DNA of 7,102 nucleotides from Mageeibacillus sp. UBA1193 (GCA_002310155.1 DBYF01000139.1:1-7102), one strand, 5' to 3'; numbered from the stretch's first letter, positions 1 to 6,970 are shown. Notes: a model not told the origin generated them from the sequence alone. Translations and numbers: made by a program.

Positions 1-29
1 GAAAAGCACCTGCCGTGCGAGTGCTTTTC
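1..29. terminator. Terminator-like hairpin at the left edge
   Basis: GAAAAGCAC (1-9) and GTGCTTTTC (21-29) form a perfect 9-bp stem around an 11-nt loop. The A-rich left arm and T-rich right arm are typical of a bidirectional intrinsic terminator, here probably closing a gene left of the window. The U tract is only four bases and the upstream gene is not visible. The hairpin also argues against a GTG start at 15 for the following ORF, because that codon lies in the loop. Confidence 0.55.
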
Positions 30-71
30 GGAAAGAAGGGTAGGCCTTTAAAGAGAATAGGCGGTGAACAG

Positions 72-1265
72 ATGTTACTGGGTGTTCATATTCAAAACTT
101 TGGACTATTTAAAGATGACTGCATTGGCGCGCTTCTGGACGATATCCGGAAGGATCCCGAGCAGTCATCTCTTGCATTACAGGCAGGACTCGACGTCGCG
201 CATCCCCTGAACGGGATCGAGGCCCTGATCGGAAGAAACCATTCCGGAAAGTCGATGTTCTTCTCGTTCCTTTCGTTCGTGCAGGGCGCGGTCATCAAGG
301 GGCCGGCGGTTGCGTCGACCGAGTCGGGAAGAAACGGTTTTTCGAATCTCCTCGGCGATAAGGAAAAGCCGATGGTCGCGACGCTGTGCTTCAAGTTCTA
401 CGACCCGCAGGAAAAAGATACGACGTACATCGATTACCGTCTCGTGATCGGTGCGAATGTCCACGGAAAACCGCACTTTGAAGAAGAGGTCTTAAGACTC
501 TGGCGCGAGGGCATGGATGAGCCGAAAGAGATCCTCTGTTTCAAGCAGGGAAAAGGATTCGTACTTCTGAACGGCGAGAAGCAGGACGGCGAGATGAACG
601 ATCCGCAGACCTCCGCGCTTCACGCGTACGGCGCGCTCAAGCAGTTCTATTTCACGAGCCGGACCTATAAAGAGATCATGAGATGGTTCTTCGTCTGCTT
701 CCGGAAAGACCAGACGAGCCAGATCCCGGAAGATATGACTCCGGGCGGACACAAGCACCTCAACAGTGCCGGATCGAATGCGAAGAACGTGCTCTCGTAT
801 CTTAAGATCGAGAAGCCGGGCGAGTATAAGATGATCCTAAGTAAGATCATGGAAGCGATCCCGAGTCTCCGTGATAAGGATGAGCAGGCGGTCCTCAAGC
901 ACTTCAACAAGCCGGACATGATCGCGCTGTTTATCCTGCTGTTCTCGGATCCGTCACCGAAGCCCCTGATCCTTCTGGAGTCTCCGGATGAGGGACTCTA
1001 TCACGACTTGCTCGACATCCTCGCGTCTGAGATGAGAAACTACTCTCTCAAATTCCCGGGATGCCAGATCATTTTCACGACACATAATCCGTATATCCTC
1101 GAGAACCTCTCGCCCTCTGAGATCTGGGTATTCAGCAGAGGTGATACGACATGGGAAGACCAGATCGAGATCCGCTGCGCCGGCTCGATGCCGATCGTGC
1201 AGGAGCTCTATGAGCAGGGCGTCGGCATGGGCGCGATCTGGTACGCGGGACACTTTGACAACTGA
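72..1265 (+). CDS. AAA family ATPase (AAA_21/COG4637-like, OLD/RecF-type)
   Basis: A 397-residue soluble P-loop ATPase. Walker A is GRNHSGKS (residues 54-61). A GSNAKNVLSYLK segment (234-245), characteristic of COG4637-type predicted ATPases, lies in the middle. A Walker B-like LILLESPDEGL follows (299-309), then the switch-histidine motif IIFTTHNPYILENL (from about 333). This N- and C-terminal split of an ABC-like ATPase head is seen in OLD/RecF relatives. The frame is open from a GTG at 15, but that codon lies in a terminator loop. The ATG at 72 is preceded by AGGCGGTG (59-66) and starts directly with the usual beta strand (LLGVHIQNFGLF), so it is preferred. About 30 extra residues separate the first strand from Walker A. 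The usual S-G-T-L-R-like signature is replaced by NKPDMIALF (about 285). There is no TOPRIM domain in this chain; the next gene appears to supply one. Family assignment is confident; a role in phage defence is inference from the pairing. Confidence 0.85.
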   Translation: MLLGVHIQNFGLFKDDCIGALLDDIRKDPEQSSLALQAGLDVAHPLNGIEALIGRNHSGKSMFFSFLSFVQGAVIKGPAVASTESGRNGFSNLLGDKEKPMVATLCFKFYDPQEKDTTYIDYRLVIGANVHGKPHFEEEVLRLWREGMDEPKEILCFKQGKGFVLLNGEKQDGEMNDPQTSALHAYGALKQFYFTSRTYKEIMRWFFVCFRKDQTSQIPEDMTPGGHKHLNSAGSNAKNVLSYLKIEKPGEYKMILSKIMEAIPSLRDKDEQAVLKHFNKPDMIALFILLFSDPSPKPLILLESPDEGLYHDLLDILASEMRNYSLKFPGCQIIFTTHNPYILENLSPSEIWVFSRGDTTWEDQIEIRCAGSMPIVQELYEQGVGMGAIWYAGHFDN

Positions 1266-1293
1266 GTGATGACAGAAAGGAATGACATCCTTG

Positions 1294-1959
1294 ATGCGTG
1301 TAGAGATATTAAGTGAAGACAGATCGGGCGGCGTTGTTCTGCAGCGTCTGACGAACTGTATCCTCAAACAATATACATCGGACTTTACCAGTTACCTCAG
1401 ACCCCATCGCGGCTGCGGTTACTGGCCGAGCCATCCGGACGCGAAGCCCGAGCCGCTTTCCGCAGGCCTTCTGGAACTGCTTCCGGCAAAGCTCCGTGCG
1501 TACGATAAAGTCTATGCGGGAACCGACACCATCGTGATCGTCTGCATCGACTCCGATGACCATGATCCCGAGGAACTGATCTCCCGTCTGAAGGATACCT
1601 GCAGAAGATACGCGAGAGATCTCTCGACCGTCATCGCGATCTCCGTGGAAGAGATGGAGAGCTGGATGCTTGCTGACAAGAACGCGATCCTCATGGCTTA
1701 TCCTGACGCGGATATGGACCGTCTTTCCGAGTATGAACAGGACAGCATCTGCGGTACATGGGAAGTGCTCTGTGATGTTGTTCTGAAAGAACAGTCGCAC
1801 CGCATCAAGAAGATCGGTTATCCTGCCATCGGCCAGTACAAGGCGACCTGGGCGGAGAAGATCTCGAAGTACATGCTGCCGGCAAACAACGTATCTCCGA
1901 GCTTTAAGAAGTTCGAACTGGCGCTGACCGGCGCGGTGAAGCAGGTGCTTCATGCGTAA
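1294..1959 (+). CDS. DUF4276-like protein with TOPRIM-type acidic residues, partner of the upstream ATPase
   Basis: A 221-residue protein that follows the ATPase gene after 28 bases. Visible landmarks are an N-terminal beta strand ending in a glutamate (VEILSED, E8), a hydrophobic strand ending in DSDD (IVIVCIDSDDHD, D86/D88/D89) and the segment EEMESWMLAD (119-128). This E...DxD order and the E-x-E-x-W-hhAD motif fit DUF4276, a TOPRIM-like family often encoded beside AAA_21 ATPases. By analogy with OLD and PARIS, the pair may form an ATPase-controlled nuclease; this is inference. Start choice is uncertain. ATG 1282 is in frame but only one base after the AGAAAGG Shine-Dalgarno (1274-1280). 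TTG 1291 and ATG 1294 are spaced better, and ATG 1294 begins at the family's natural first strand. The 3' end overlaps hemW by 8 bases, so the genes are probably co-transcribed and translationally coupled. Confidence 0.75.
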   Translation: MRVEILSEDRSGGVVLQRLTNCILKQYTSDFTSYLRPHRGCGYWPSHPDAKPEPLSAGLLELLPAKLRAYDKVYAGTDTIVIVCIDSDDHDPEELISRLKDTCRRYARDLSTVIAISVEEMESWMLADKNAILMAYPDADMDRLSEYEQDSICGTWEVLCDVVLKEQSHRIKKIGYPAIGQYKATWAEKISKYMLPANNVSPSFKKFELALTGAVKQVLHA

Positions 1960-3112
1960 GCTCACCCCGTCTTCCGTCTATATCCATGTGCCATTCTGCG
2001 TAAGAAAATGCGCGTACTGTGATTTCCTTTCGTTCCCGTCGTGCCTCGACCGGATCGGCGAATATGTGGACGCGGTATGTAAAGAGATCAAACTCGCACC
2101 GAAGTGGTTCGAAGAGGAAAAAGAACCTCTTCAGACGATCTATTTCGGAGGCGGTACACCATCGCTTCTTTCGCCCGAACAGGTGAAGAAGATCCTCGAT
2201 ACTTTGCGTGATGTTTTCGGTATTTCAGATACGTGCGAGATCACGCTCGAAGCAAATCCCGGAACGATCGATGAGAAGAAGCTTGCGGGTTTTCGTGAGG
2301 CAGGGATCAACCGCCTGTCGATCGGTATCCAGAGTCTCGATGATTCCGTTCTGCAAACGCTTGGAAGGATCCATGATTCAGGTGCTGCGAAAAAGGCGAT
2401 CCTGGATTCGAAGTCGGCAGGCTTCACGAACATCTCCTGCGACATGATGCTCGGCATCCCCGGTCAGACAATGGATAGCGTGAAAGACACACTCGATTTC
2501 TTCCTCAGTAACGATATCCCGCACATCTCGCTTTACTCCCTGATCCTCGAAGAGGGAACACCAATGTACGCGCGATACAACGGTGACATCGAAAAGTATG
2601 TCACGCAGGAAGAAGACCGCGCGATGTACCATCTCGTGACATCTACACTGAAGGAGAACGGATTCGTTCACTACGAGATCAGCAACATGGCAAAAGAAGG
2701 ATTCGAGAGCCGCCATAACTCGATGTACTGGCGCGCCGAACCATACTATGCGTTTGGTGTCGGAGCGCACTATTACATCGGAGCTGAGCGTGGCCGCCAT
2801 GCCGAGACTCTCGATGAATATCTTCAGGTAATGAACGCATCTGAAGTCGAGAAGAAGGACGTTTTATTCCCCGAAGAAGAGCTCACTGAAGAAGACCTCA
2901 GAAAAGAGTACATGATGCTCGGTTTCAGAACCCGAAGCGGCGTGGGCGAACAGGAGTTCTACCGAAGATTCGGTGTCACCGTGGCGAGTGCTTTTGGAGA
3001 TGAAATCGAAAAAGAAATACGTGCCGGACTGGTCGAATTCGATGACGGAACCTACCGCCTGACAGAGAGAGGCGTCGACCTCGCAAACCAGGTCTTCATG
3101 GACTACGTCTGA
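1952..3112 (+). CDS. hemW: Radical SAM heme chaperone HemW (HemN-like protein)
   Basis: A 386-residue radical SAM protein of usual HemW length. The [4Fe-4S] cluster motif CVRKCAYC (16-23) is followed by D-F, where true coproporphyrinogen dehydrogenase HemN has a further cysteine two residues on; this favours HemW. Other family marks are YIHVPFC (10-16), the SAM-binding GGGTPS (66-71), EANPGT (100-105), RLSIGIQSLDD (121-131) and the HNSMYW motif (255-260), a HNxxYW element implicated in heme handling. A HemN_C-like C-terminal domain covers about 305-380. Known family role: cytosolic protein that binds heme and delivers it to haem enzymes, with SAM and an iron-sulfur cluster. ATG 1952 has AGGTG (1943-1947) four bases upstream and lies inside the last codons of the preceding gene. 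In many Clostridia hemW sits with lepA and hrcA-grpE-dnaK; none of these is adjacent here. No clear terminator follows. Confidence 0.95.
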   Translation: MRKLTPSSVYIHVPFCVRKCAYCDFLSFPSCLDRIGEYVDAVCKEIKLAPKWFEEEKEPLQTIYFGGGTPSLLSPEQVKKILDTLRDVFGISDTCEITLEANPGTIDEKKLAGFREAGINRLSIGIQSLDDSVLQTLGRIHDSGAAKKAILDSKSAGFTNISCDMMLGIPGQTMDSVKDTLDFFLSNDIPHISLYSLILEEGTPMYARYNGDIEKYVTQEEDRAMYHLVTSTLKENGFVHYEISNMAKEGFESRHNSMYWRAEPYYAFGVGAHYYIGAERGRHAETLDEYLQVMNASEVEKKDVLFPEEELTEEDLRKEYMMLGFRTRSGVGEQEFYRRFGVTVASAFGDEIEKEIRAGLVEFDDGTYRLTERGVDLANQVFMDYV

Positions 3113-3122
3113 ACTCTTTTTC

Positions 3123-3151
3123 TTGCCAGCATAACTCTCACATAGTAAAAT
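3123..3151 (+). promoter_or_regulatory. Sigma-A type promoter for the secreted protein gene
   Basis: TTGCCA (3123-3128; 5 of 6 match TTGACA), a 17-bp spacer and TAAAAT (3146-3151; 5 of 6 match TATAAT). The expected transcription start is near 3158, giving a leader of roughly 57 bases before the ATG at 3215. It lies 10 bases after the hemW stop, so the surface gene can be expressed independently of the upstream unit. No operator or hairpin is evident around it. Confidence 0.7.
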
Positions 3152-3214
3152 ATTCTTGATGTTGTTTGCCTGACACAGTAAGTGTTTTTGGGTTTTGGAA
3201 TCAAGGAGGTTTCT

Positions 3215-6200
3215 ATGAAAGGGAGAACGAGGAAGATCGCGGTCGCCTTTATGCTGGCGCTGTCGATGACAATTACGGCACTACCTGTACAGCTGTTGTC
3301 CGGTCTGACAGGAAAGTCCGGTGTGGTAAACGCTGATGAGGGAATCCAGTATACGGAAATCGGCGCGAATTCGCAGAATACTGATTCTTCAGATTTTTTA
3401 CCGATACATCAGCGATCCAATTATGGCTTTACTGAGCAGATTTACACTGCTGATGAACTGAATGGTGTTACGACTATTTCAGCAATGGCTTTCAAGATAA
3501 ATAAGGCCGGCAATTTGCAAGCTACTGTTGACATATATTTTCTTAATACAGAAAAAAGCAGTTTCGCTGATTCAAAGGATGGAGTGCCACTCGACGAGGC
3601 TACGTTAGTTTACAGTGGAAATCTGAATACTAAGAAGACCGGGTGGAATTATTTGAATTTGAATCAATCTTTTACTCGAGAAACAGATAAAAACCTAATG
3701 GTTATCGTTGACAATATAAGCGGGAGTTGGAGCTATAATATTGCAGAGTTTGATGTCTATCAAAGTGATAATTCGAACTGTTCATTGTATGTGTATAGAT
3801 TAGATGATGCCTACGATATAAATCGGATGCACTCGTTTAAGAATAAACTGCGATTGTTTTCTTCTTCTATTCCTTACTACAATCTGGCATTTAACGATAA
3901 TCGTGGTGGAACATATACTACGCTAACCCTTGCTTTTACAACAATAAATGTAATATCGCCCCAGCTTGCCGGATATGCATTTCATGGTTGGAATACTGAT
4001 CGTGAGGGGAACGGCACTAGCTACAATCACGGAGACGAGATCATACTGACCGGAGATACGACACTGTATGCGCAATGGGTCAAAACGAATACGATTACCT
4101 ATATGGCAAACGATGGTTCAGAGAATTCTTCCACACAGGATTATGATCCGACTGAAGAAGTGAGACTGGCTGGTAAGATTTTCACGTGCGATGGTTGTTT
4201 CGTTAAGGGATGGAATACTGATTCAGAAGGGAACGGCACGCATTATGATGTTAGTGCCAGTATCCGACTGACCGGTGATACGACACTGTATGCGGAATGG
4301 GGTAATATGAATACGATTACCTATATTGCAAACGATGGTTCAGAGAATTCTTCCACACAGGATTATGATCCGACTGAAGACGTGAGACTGGCTGGTGATA
4401 TTTTCTCGCGCGACGGGTATTTCTTTAAGGGATGGAATACTGATCCTGAAGGGAACGGCACGCATTATGATATTAGTGCCAGTATCCGACTGGCCGGAGA
4501 TACGACACTGTATGCTGAATGGGTCAAAACGAATACGATTACCTATATGGCAAACGATGGTTCAGCGAATTCTTCCACACAGGATTATGATCCGAATGAA
4601 GACGTGAGACTGGCTGGTGAGATTTTCTCGTGCGATGGGTGTTTCTTTAAGGGATGGAATACACAGGCAGATGGTCAGGGAGACGCATATGCTTCTTCTG
4701 AAACTATCAGCATTTCCGGTGATTTAGTACTGTATGCGCAGTGGGAGACGATCAGATATGTAGTTTATCATTCAAATGATGGTTCTGATCAATCATACAC
4801 ACAAGTTCTCAATCAAAACGAGAATACAATATATTATAATCCATTCTTCCGTGCGCACTATCTCTTCACAGGCTGGAATACGAAGGCGGATGGAACCGGA
4901 GTTTTCTATCACCCTGAGCAGACGATAGAAGATCAGCAGGATTTGGTGCTTTTCGCACAGTGGGAACGAACGGTCTACTATGATTTCTCAACTTCTCCGG
5001 AAGATTCCGGCTGGGTATTCATCGATGCTGATGAGGATGGCCATAGCTGGTGCTACGGTATAGAAGAGAATGACGATGAGGAGAGTTTCCAGTCGCACTC
5101 CGGTGAAACTGACACAGACGGATCTGTAATGGTTTCTGCATCCTATGATGAAGTTACAGATGAGGCACTGACTCCGGATAACTGGGCAGTTTCTCCTGCC
5201 GGTCTGGTTGATCCCGATAGTGAAATGAAAGTTTCTCTTTGGGCGGTTGCAGAATATTCTAGTTGGTATGAGGAACATTTTGCCATCTATGCAGCGAAAG
5301 TATCTGATGTAGATCTTACTAAAGAGATTGATCTGACTCAGTGGACGCAGATCTCGGAGGAGTATGAGGCAACCGGTGAATGGTGCGAATACACAGGAGA
5401 TCTCAGCTCCTTTAGCGGTCAGAATGTATATGTCGCGATCAGACACTATGATACAGAGGACATGTATTATCTGAATATCGACGATGTGTCGCTTCCGTTT
5501 ATCGAGTACGATGAGTCGATCAGTGAGCATCTGGCCGGTCATTCCGTGAGTCTCGATGGTGATATCGCGGTTAACTTCTATATGGAACTCGACCAGAGTC
5601 TTCTGGAGAGCTCTACGGCAGAGATGATCTTCAAGGTGCCAAATGGTGATAAGACCAATACACAGACGGTCAAGGTCAGCGAAGTGAAAGACCATCCTGT
5701 CGAGATCGATGGTAAGACATACTACATCTTCAAGTGCAAGGTCGCTCCTAAGGATATGACAGGTGAGATCACCGCTCAGATCAGAGATGAAAATCGGGTA
5801 GGCAAAACCTACACGTATTCCGTGAAAGAGTATGCATCGTACATTCTTTCTGCCGAAGCGGGCACGTATGAGGATAAGACGATCCGTCTGGTCAAAGTAC
5901 TTCTGAACTATGGTGCTGCGGCACAGATGTATTTCGGAGTGGATACGCAGAATCCTGCTAACTCGGAGATTTCGAATGAGGAGAAGAATCTGTCCGGAAT
6001 TACCGCAGAAATCATCAATAAACCGTACGATCCATCGGAAACTGTTCTTCCGGATGGTGTGACATTCGAATATGTAACTCTTTCTTTGAAATCAGAAACG
6101 ACACTCTCACTTTACTTTAAGAGTGATGCGAAGCTGTCCTTCAGCTGTGCTGGTATGAAGGTAGAAAAGTCAACCACATCGGATGGTTATCAGGTTGCCC

Positions 6201-6403
6201 GTATCCGTAATATCAACGCGTCTGATCTCGGTAAGGATTTCGAGATCACTATTACGGCAGGCGATGAAAGCGGAACCGTAACATACTGTCCGATGACGTA
6301 CTGCTACAATATTCTTAAGCGGGGATCAGACAATCCGGCCCTGATAGATATCTGCAGATCTCTCTATCTGTTCAAGCAGGCAGTAGCAAGTTATAATAGC
6401 TGA
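3215..6403 (+). CDS. Secreted modular adhesin-like protein (InlB-type repeats, cleaved-adhesin domain)
   Basis: A 1062-residue exported protein. ATG 3215 is chosen over an in-frame GTG at 3182 because AAGGAGGT (3203-3210) lies four bases before it and it opens a standard signal peptide: basic MKGRTRK, a hydrophobic core (8-31) and likely cleavage after VNA (A40). Modules in order: a beta-rich domain (about 45-215) resembling the N-terminal domain found with gut-bacterial cleaved-adhesin proteins (QIYTADEL, LVYSGNL, DNISGSW); five Listeria-Bacteroides (Flg_new/InlB B) repeats (about 222-583), each with a GWNT core and a final LYAQW/LYAEW-type end; a cleaved-adhesin/jelly-roll domain (about 586-760: LTPDNWAVSP, YVAIRHYDTEDMYYLNIDDV); and a C-terminal module (about 768-1062: DGDIAVNFYMEL, YTYSVKEYASYIL, LLNYGAAAQMYFG) common in secreted proteins of Lachnospiraceae-like bacteria. 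No LPxTG, SLH or transmembrane anchor is visible. Likely role: extracellular binding of host, plant or glycan ligands (inference). G+C is lower in the first half than in the C-terminal third. Confidence 0.88.
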   Translation: MKGRTRKIAVAFMLALSMTITALPVQLLSGLTGKSGVVNADEGIQYTEIGANSQNTDSSDFLPIHQRSNYGFTEQIYTADELNGVTTISAMAFKINKAGNLQATVDIYFLNTEKSSFADSKDGVPLDEATLVYSGNLNTKKTGWNYLNLNQSFTRETDKNLMVIVDNISGSWSYNIAEFDVYQSDNSNCSLYVYRLDDAYDINRMHSFKNKLRLFSSSIPYYNLAFNDNRGGTYTTLTLAFTTINVISPQLAGYAFHGWNTDREGNGTSYNHGDEIILTGDTTLYAQWVKTNTITYMANDGSENSSTQDYDPTEEVRLAGKIFTCDGCFVKGWNTDSEGNGTHYDVSASIRLTGDTTLYAEWGNMNTITYIANDGSENSSTQDYDPTEDVRLAGDIFSRDGYFFKGWNTDPEGNGTHYDISASIRLAGDTTLYAEWVKTNTITYMANDGSANSSTQDYDPNEDVRLAGEIFSCDGCFFKGWNTQADGQGDAYASSETISISGDLVLYAQWETIRYVVYHSNDGSDQSYTQVLNQNENTIYYNPFFRAHYLFTGWNTKADGTGVFYHPEQTIEDQQDLVLFAQWERTVYYDFSTSPEDSGWVFIDADEDGHSWCYGIEENDDEESFQSHSGETDTDGSVMVSASYDEVTDEALTPDNWAVSPAGLVDPDSEMKVSLWAVAEYSSWYEEHFAIYAAKVSDVDLTKEIDLTQWTQISEEYEATGEWCEYTGDLSSFSGQNVYVAIRHYDTEDMYYLNIDDVSLPFIEYDESISEHLAGHSVSLDGDIAVNFYMELDQSLLESSTAEMIFKVPNGDKTNTQTVKVSEVKDHPVEIDGKTYYIFKCKVAPKDMTGEITAQIRDENRVGKTYTYSVKEYASYILSAEAGTYEDKTIRLVKVLLNYGAAAQMYFGVDTQNPANSEISNEEKNLSGITAEIINKPYDPSETVLPDGVTFEYVTLSLKSETTLSLYFKSDAKLSFSCAGMKVEKSTTSDGYQVARIRNINASDLGKDFEITITAGDESGTVTYCPMTYCYNILKRGSDNPALIDICRSLYLFKQAVASYNS
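4088..4753 (+). repeat. Three tandem 222-bp in-frame repeats encoding InlB-type units
   Basis: Units begin at 4088, 4310 and 4532 with the shared string AATACGATTACCTATAT, an exact spacing of 222 bp or 74 codons. Long nucleotide stretches are nearly identical, for example the blocks encoding ANDGS, the SSTQDYDP segment and GDTTLYAEW. The third unit diverges after its GWNT codons (about 4662 onward). More diverged units flank the array: one before it (about 3880-4078) and one after it (about 4751-4963). The near-identity points to recent internal duplication or conversion, and the array is a likely site of repeat-number variation. Confidence 0.9.
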
Positions 6404-6418
6404 TATGGAGGAATGATT

Positions 6419-6520
6419 ATGGACAAGGAAAAGTACACAGATCTTGATTTGGAAATCATCGAGTTTCAGTGCCAGGACATTATTACAGATTCTGAAGAAT
6501 TAGGTCGCACACAACCGTAA
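6419..6520 (+). CDS. Small acidic 33-residue peptide downstream of the secreted protein
   Basis: A short ORF of 33 codons that is easily missed. GGAGG (6407-6411) lies 7 bases before ATG 6419, an ideal spacing, and the ORF starts 16 bases after the surface gene's stop, within the same transcript. It ends with tandem stops TAA TAA (6518-6523) and is followed by the unit's terminator. The product is acidic: a polar start (MDKEKYTDLD), a hydrophobic stretch LEIIEF, one cysteine (C18), then DIITDSEEL. From memory, this order of a tyrosine, an E-hh-E-F segment and a D-hI-T-S segment resembles short peptides of unknown function annotated in many gut Clostridia. There is no signal peptide or membrane segment. 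An upstream in-frame ATG (6413) is too close to the GGAGG. Function unknown; a signalling, RiPP-like or export-associated role cannot be told apart here. Confidence 0.6.
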   Translation: MDKEKYTDLDLEIIEFQCQDIITDSEELGRTQP

Positions 6521-6573
6521 TAACGAGGTCTTCAGATCGAGTAATTGCCAGTAATAGATTAAAGATTGTGAAT

Positions 6574-6606
6574 AGGAGAGCCAGCATAATGCTGACTCTC
6601 CTTTTT
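6574..6606. terminator. Intrinsic terminator shared by convergent units
   Basis: AGGAGAG (6574-6580) pairs with CTCTCCT (6596-6602), and CAGCA (6582-6586) with TGCTG (6590-6594). The two helices are separated by a C-A mismatch and capped by TAA. T5 (6602-6606) follows on the + strand, so it efficiently ends the secreted protein-peptide transcript. Read on the - strand the hairpin follows the 101-codon gene's stop by about 15 bases, but the tail there (ATT) is poor in T, so termination in that direction is less certain. Confidence 0.9.
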
Positions 6607-6621
6607 CGTTTCCCGGGTATA

Positions 6622-6927
6622 TCAACCCACTTGCCTCATGTGAGGTTCTTTGCACTCGTAATCATCTTTTCCTTCGATGAATGCCTGATAGTCGATCCTC
6701 GGGAAATTGACTCCGCAGCCGAAAGAGATCGACCAGAGAAAAGGCGAGAGGCATCCGACGTGACCATCTGTTCCGATCCCGTAGATGTGGGAAAGGGCTG
6801 TCTTCTGAAGGGAAGTGTTGAAGCCCTCACTCTCCGCCTGAAGAAGAAACTTCCTCTGCAGATCTTCGTTCGCGCAGTAGACCCACGCTTTGCTGCTTGT
6901 TCCAAAAACTTCTTTGAGTAAACGCAT
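6622..6927 (-). CDS. Small protein of unknown function under SAM riboswitch control
   Basis: A 101-residue protein that I cannot assign to a named function. The start is well supported: a perfect AAGGAGG (6942-6936 on the - strand) lies 8 bases before ATG 6927. Visible features are an N-terminal SSKAWVYCANEDLQRKFL segment (11-28) followed by AESEGF, a central YGIGTDGHVGCLSPFLWSIS region, then RIDYQAFIEGKDDYEC near the end. Cysteines are at 18, 59, 71 and 92. There is no signal peptide or clear membrane helix. It looks like a small globular alpha/beta cytosolic protein, of a type I loosely recall as hypothetical proteins in Lachnospiraceae-like genomes. A SAM-I-clan aptamer and terminator lie immediately upstream with no other gene between, so expression should rise when SAM is low. 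That implies a methionine, SAM or sulfur-related role; this is inference. Overlapping ORFs in other frames here lack such a start signal. Confidence 0.78.
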   Translation of the reverse strand: MRLLKEVFGTSSKAWVYCANEDLQRKFLLQAESEGFNTSLQKTALSHIYGIGTDGHVGCLSPFLWSISFGCGVNFPRIDYQAFIEGKDDYECKEPHMRQVG

Positions 6928-6970
6928 ATGTTACTCCTCCTTATGGTGTATTTGATCCCATAAAGAGGGC

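Noticed and set aside
1309..1965. A 218-codon - strand ORF
   Set aside because: It is antisense to the DUF4276-like gene, as expected from high-G+C codon structure. It has no motifs or start signal.
3173..3189. Possible terminator after hemW: ACAC-AGTAA-GTGT followed by T5
   Set aside because: The stem is only four base pairs and weak, and it lies downstream of a good promoter in the leader of the next gene.
4988..5695. A 235-codon - strand ORF
   Set aside because: It lies wholly antisense to the cleaved-adhesin domain coding sequence, whose domain motifs are clear. I saw no recognisable motif in it.
1952..6403. A functional link between the heme chaperone HemW and a hemagglutinin-like cleaved-adhesin domain
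   Set aside because: Cleaved-adhesin domains occur in heme-acquiring Porphyromonas proteins, but they are widespread in unrelated secreted proteins, and the adhesin gene here has its own promoter. Adjacency alone is not evidence.
6545..6573. A TTGCCA hexamer that could be a -35 box before the convergent terminator
   Set aside because: The sequence 17 bases further (GTGAAT) is a poor -10 and transcription would hit the terminator immediately.
6568..6921. A 117-codon + strand ORF
   Set aside because: It starts inside the terminator hairpin, has no ribosome binding site, and is antisense to the - strand gene that has a perfect Shine-Dalgarno and a riboswitch.
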